NCBI GenBank assembly: GCA_033809015.1 | Contig: JAPXMM010000132.1 | Coordinates: forward strand, 1-6,979 | Origin: DTU049 sp033809015 | Lineage (GTDB): Bacteria > Bacteroidota > Bacteroidia > Bacteroidales > DTU049 | Length of the DNA stretch: 6,979 bases | Direction of reading: 5' to 3' | Shown here: positions 6,601 through 6,979 of the stretch, in pieces | How positions within the stretch are numbered: position 1 is the first letter of the stretch | How the letters are laid out: every line of letters begins with the position of its first letter | The notes under the pieces: model-generated | Databases searched by the model: none | Seen by the model: the letters and a program-made list of their open reading frames with translations, nothing else | Told to the model about the DNA's origin: nothing | Program-made: the position numbers and the translations under genes

Positions 6601-6979
6601 ATGAAAGAATTATTAGAAAATATTGATAAATACTTGGCTTTGCCCAAGGATCATAAGCGAGATTTTTTAGATCAGCTATATCAATATTTAGTAAATAACA
6701 ATGCTAATGCAGTAGATTACCAAAAGGTAAAAATTCAATCTACCGCAGCTATCTGTCCCGACTGTAGAAGTGAAAATGTCATCAAAGCTGGTAAAAGAAA
6801 TGGTAGACAAGTTTACAAGTGTAAAACCTGCAGTTATAATTTTCGTGAAACTGCTCGCACCTTTGTTTATCGAATGCGAAAATATCCACTAATGCTCGAC
6901 TATATGAGATGTATGTTAGAAGGAAAAAGTCTGCGAGCATGTGCTGATGAGGTTGGTATTTGCTTGAAAACAAGCTTTG
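6601..6979 (+). CDS. IS1595-family transposase, N-terminal part (3' end outside window)
   Basis: The frame starts at ATG 6601 and is open to the right edge (126 residues visible). It begins with a helical stretch (MKELLENIDKYLALP, 1-15). A zinc ribbon follows, with Cys52 and Cys55 in CPDC and Cys74 and Cys77 in CKTC. The basic segment VIKAGKRNGRQVYK (60-73) lies between the two Cys pairs. Then FRETARTFVYRMRKYPLML leads into a helix-turn-helix, LEGKSLRACADEVGICLKTSF (106-126, shown in part). This order is the standard N-terminus of IS1595 (ISXO2-like) transposases. The catalytic DDE core would follow to the right. Arg codons are AGA or CGN with no AGG, and four of five Gln codons are CAA, unlike the left-hand transposase. 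The minus-strand frame at 6782-6973 is a shadow of this gene. Confidence 0.85.
   Translation, partial: MKELLENIDKYLALPKDHKRDFLDQLYQYLVNNNANAVDYQKVKIQSTAAICPDCRSENVIKAGKRNGRQVYKCKTCSYNFRETARTFVYRMRKYPLMLDYMRCMLEGKSLRACADEVGICLKTSF

Larger units (their letters stand above)
6480..6979 (+). mobile_element. IS1595-family insertion sequence, left-hand part
   Basis: This is the left part of a second element that runs off the right edge. The start is placed tentatively at the GGGGAGAAA at 6480, or at the purine tract AAGGAAAGGAGAGGTA at 6497-6512. The latter resembles the inward-read end of the left-hand element (AAGGATGGAGGGTA), but the match is gapped and not proof of terminal repeats. The region 6513-6600 holds a promoter-like box and no other gene. 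Confidence 0.45.

Noticed and set aside
6782..6973. 63-codon minus-strand open frame
   Set aside because: It is antisense to the right-hand transposase, whose zinc ribbon and helix-turn-helix are clear on the plus strand.
1..6979. Composite transposon carrying the whole block
   Set aside because: The enclosed genes look largely like chromosomal housekeeping genes (sppA, tRNA), and the two transposase fragments differ in codon use. No terminal repeats or duplications can be seen inside the window.
1..6979. CRISPR array, riboswitch, toxin-antitoxin or phage-defence module
   Set aside because: No regular repeat-spacer pattern, conserved aptamer core, or paired small genes of these types were found on either strand.

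Overview
The window is AT-rich DNA (roughly 30% G+C by eye, not computed) that reads as a chromosomal segment of a Bacteroidota bacterium. The evidence is a secreted subtilase ending in a type IX secretion (T9SS) sorting tail, a 67K-type SppA, and -7 promoter boxes of the form TAnnTTTG in front of several genes, with no clear Shine-Dalgarno sites. I cannot place it below phylum level.

Layout from left to right. Positions 1-433 hold the C-terminal half of an IS1595-family transposase that continues off the left edge, followed by a C-rich element end. On the minus strand, read right to left, come sppA (5907-4138, inner-membrane signal peptide peptidase), a 903-residue secreted S8 protease (4059-1348), and a UspA-like protein (1375-509) whose start overlaps the protease's 3' end by 28 bases. 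On the plus strand, divergent from sppA, lie a tRNA-Gln with anticodon CTG (5993-6066), a small MerR-type regulator (6129-6455), and the N-terminal part of a second IS1595-family transposase (6601 to the right edge). No gene-free stretch exceeds 150 bases.

How the parts fit. The protease and the Usp protein look like a two-gene unit driven by a promoter at 4082-4115. A perfect 12-bp A/T inverted repeat lies on that promoter and probably also ends sppA transcription. The tRNA and sppA diverge from an 85-base AT-rich spacer. The two transposase fragments point the same way and flank a block of mostly ordinary chromosomal genes. Their codon choices differ, so they are probably two unrelated insertions rather than a matched pair.

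I found no convincing previously undescribed system. The items most worth a second look are the hairpin overlapping the protease promoter, the protease-Usp overlap, the direct-orientation IS flanks, and an sppA start that must be moved downstream because the long open frame runs through the tRNA.
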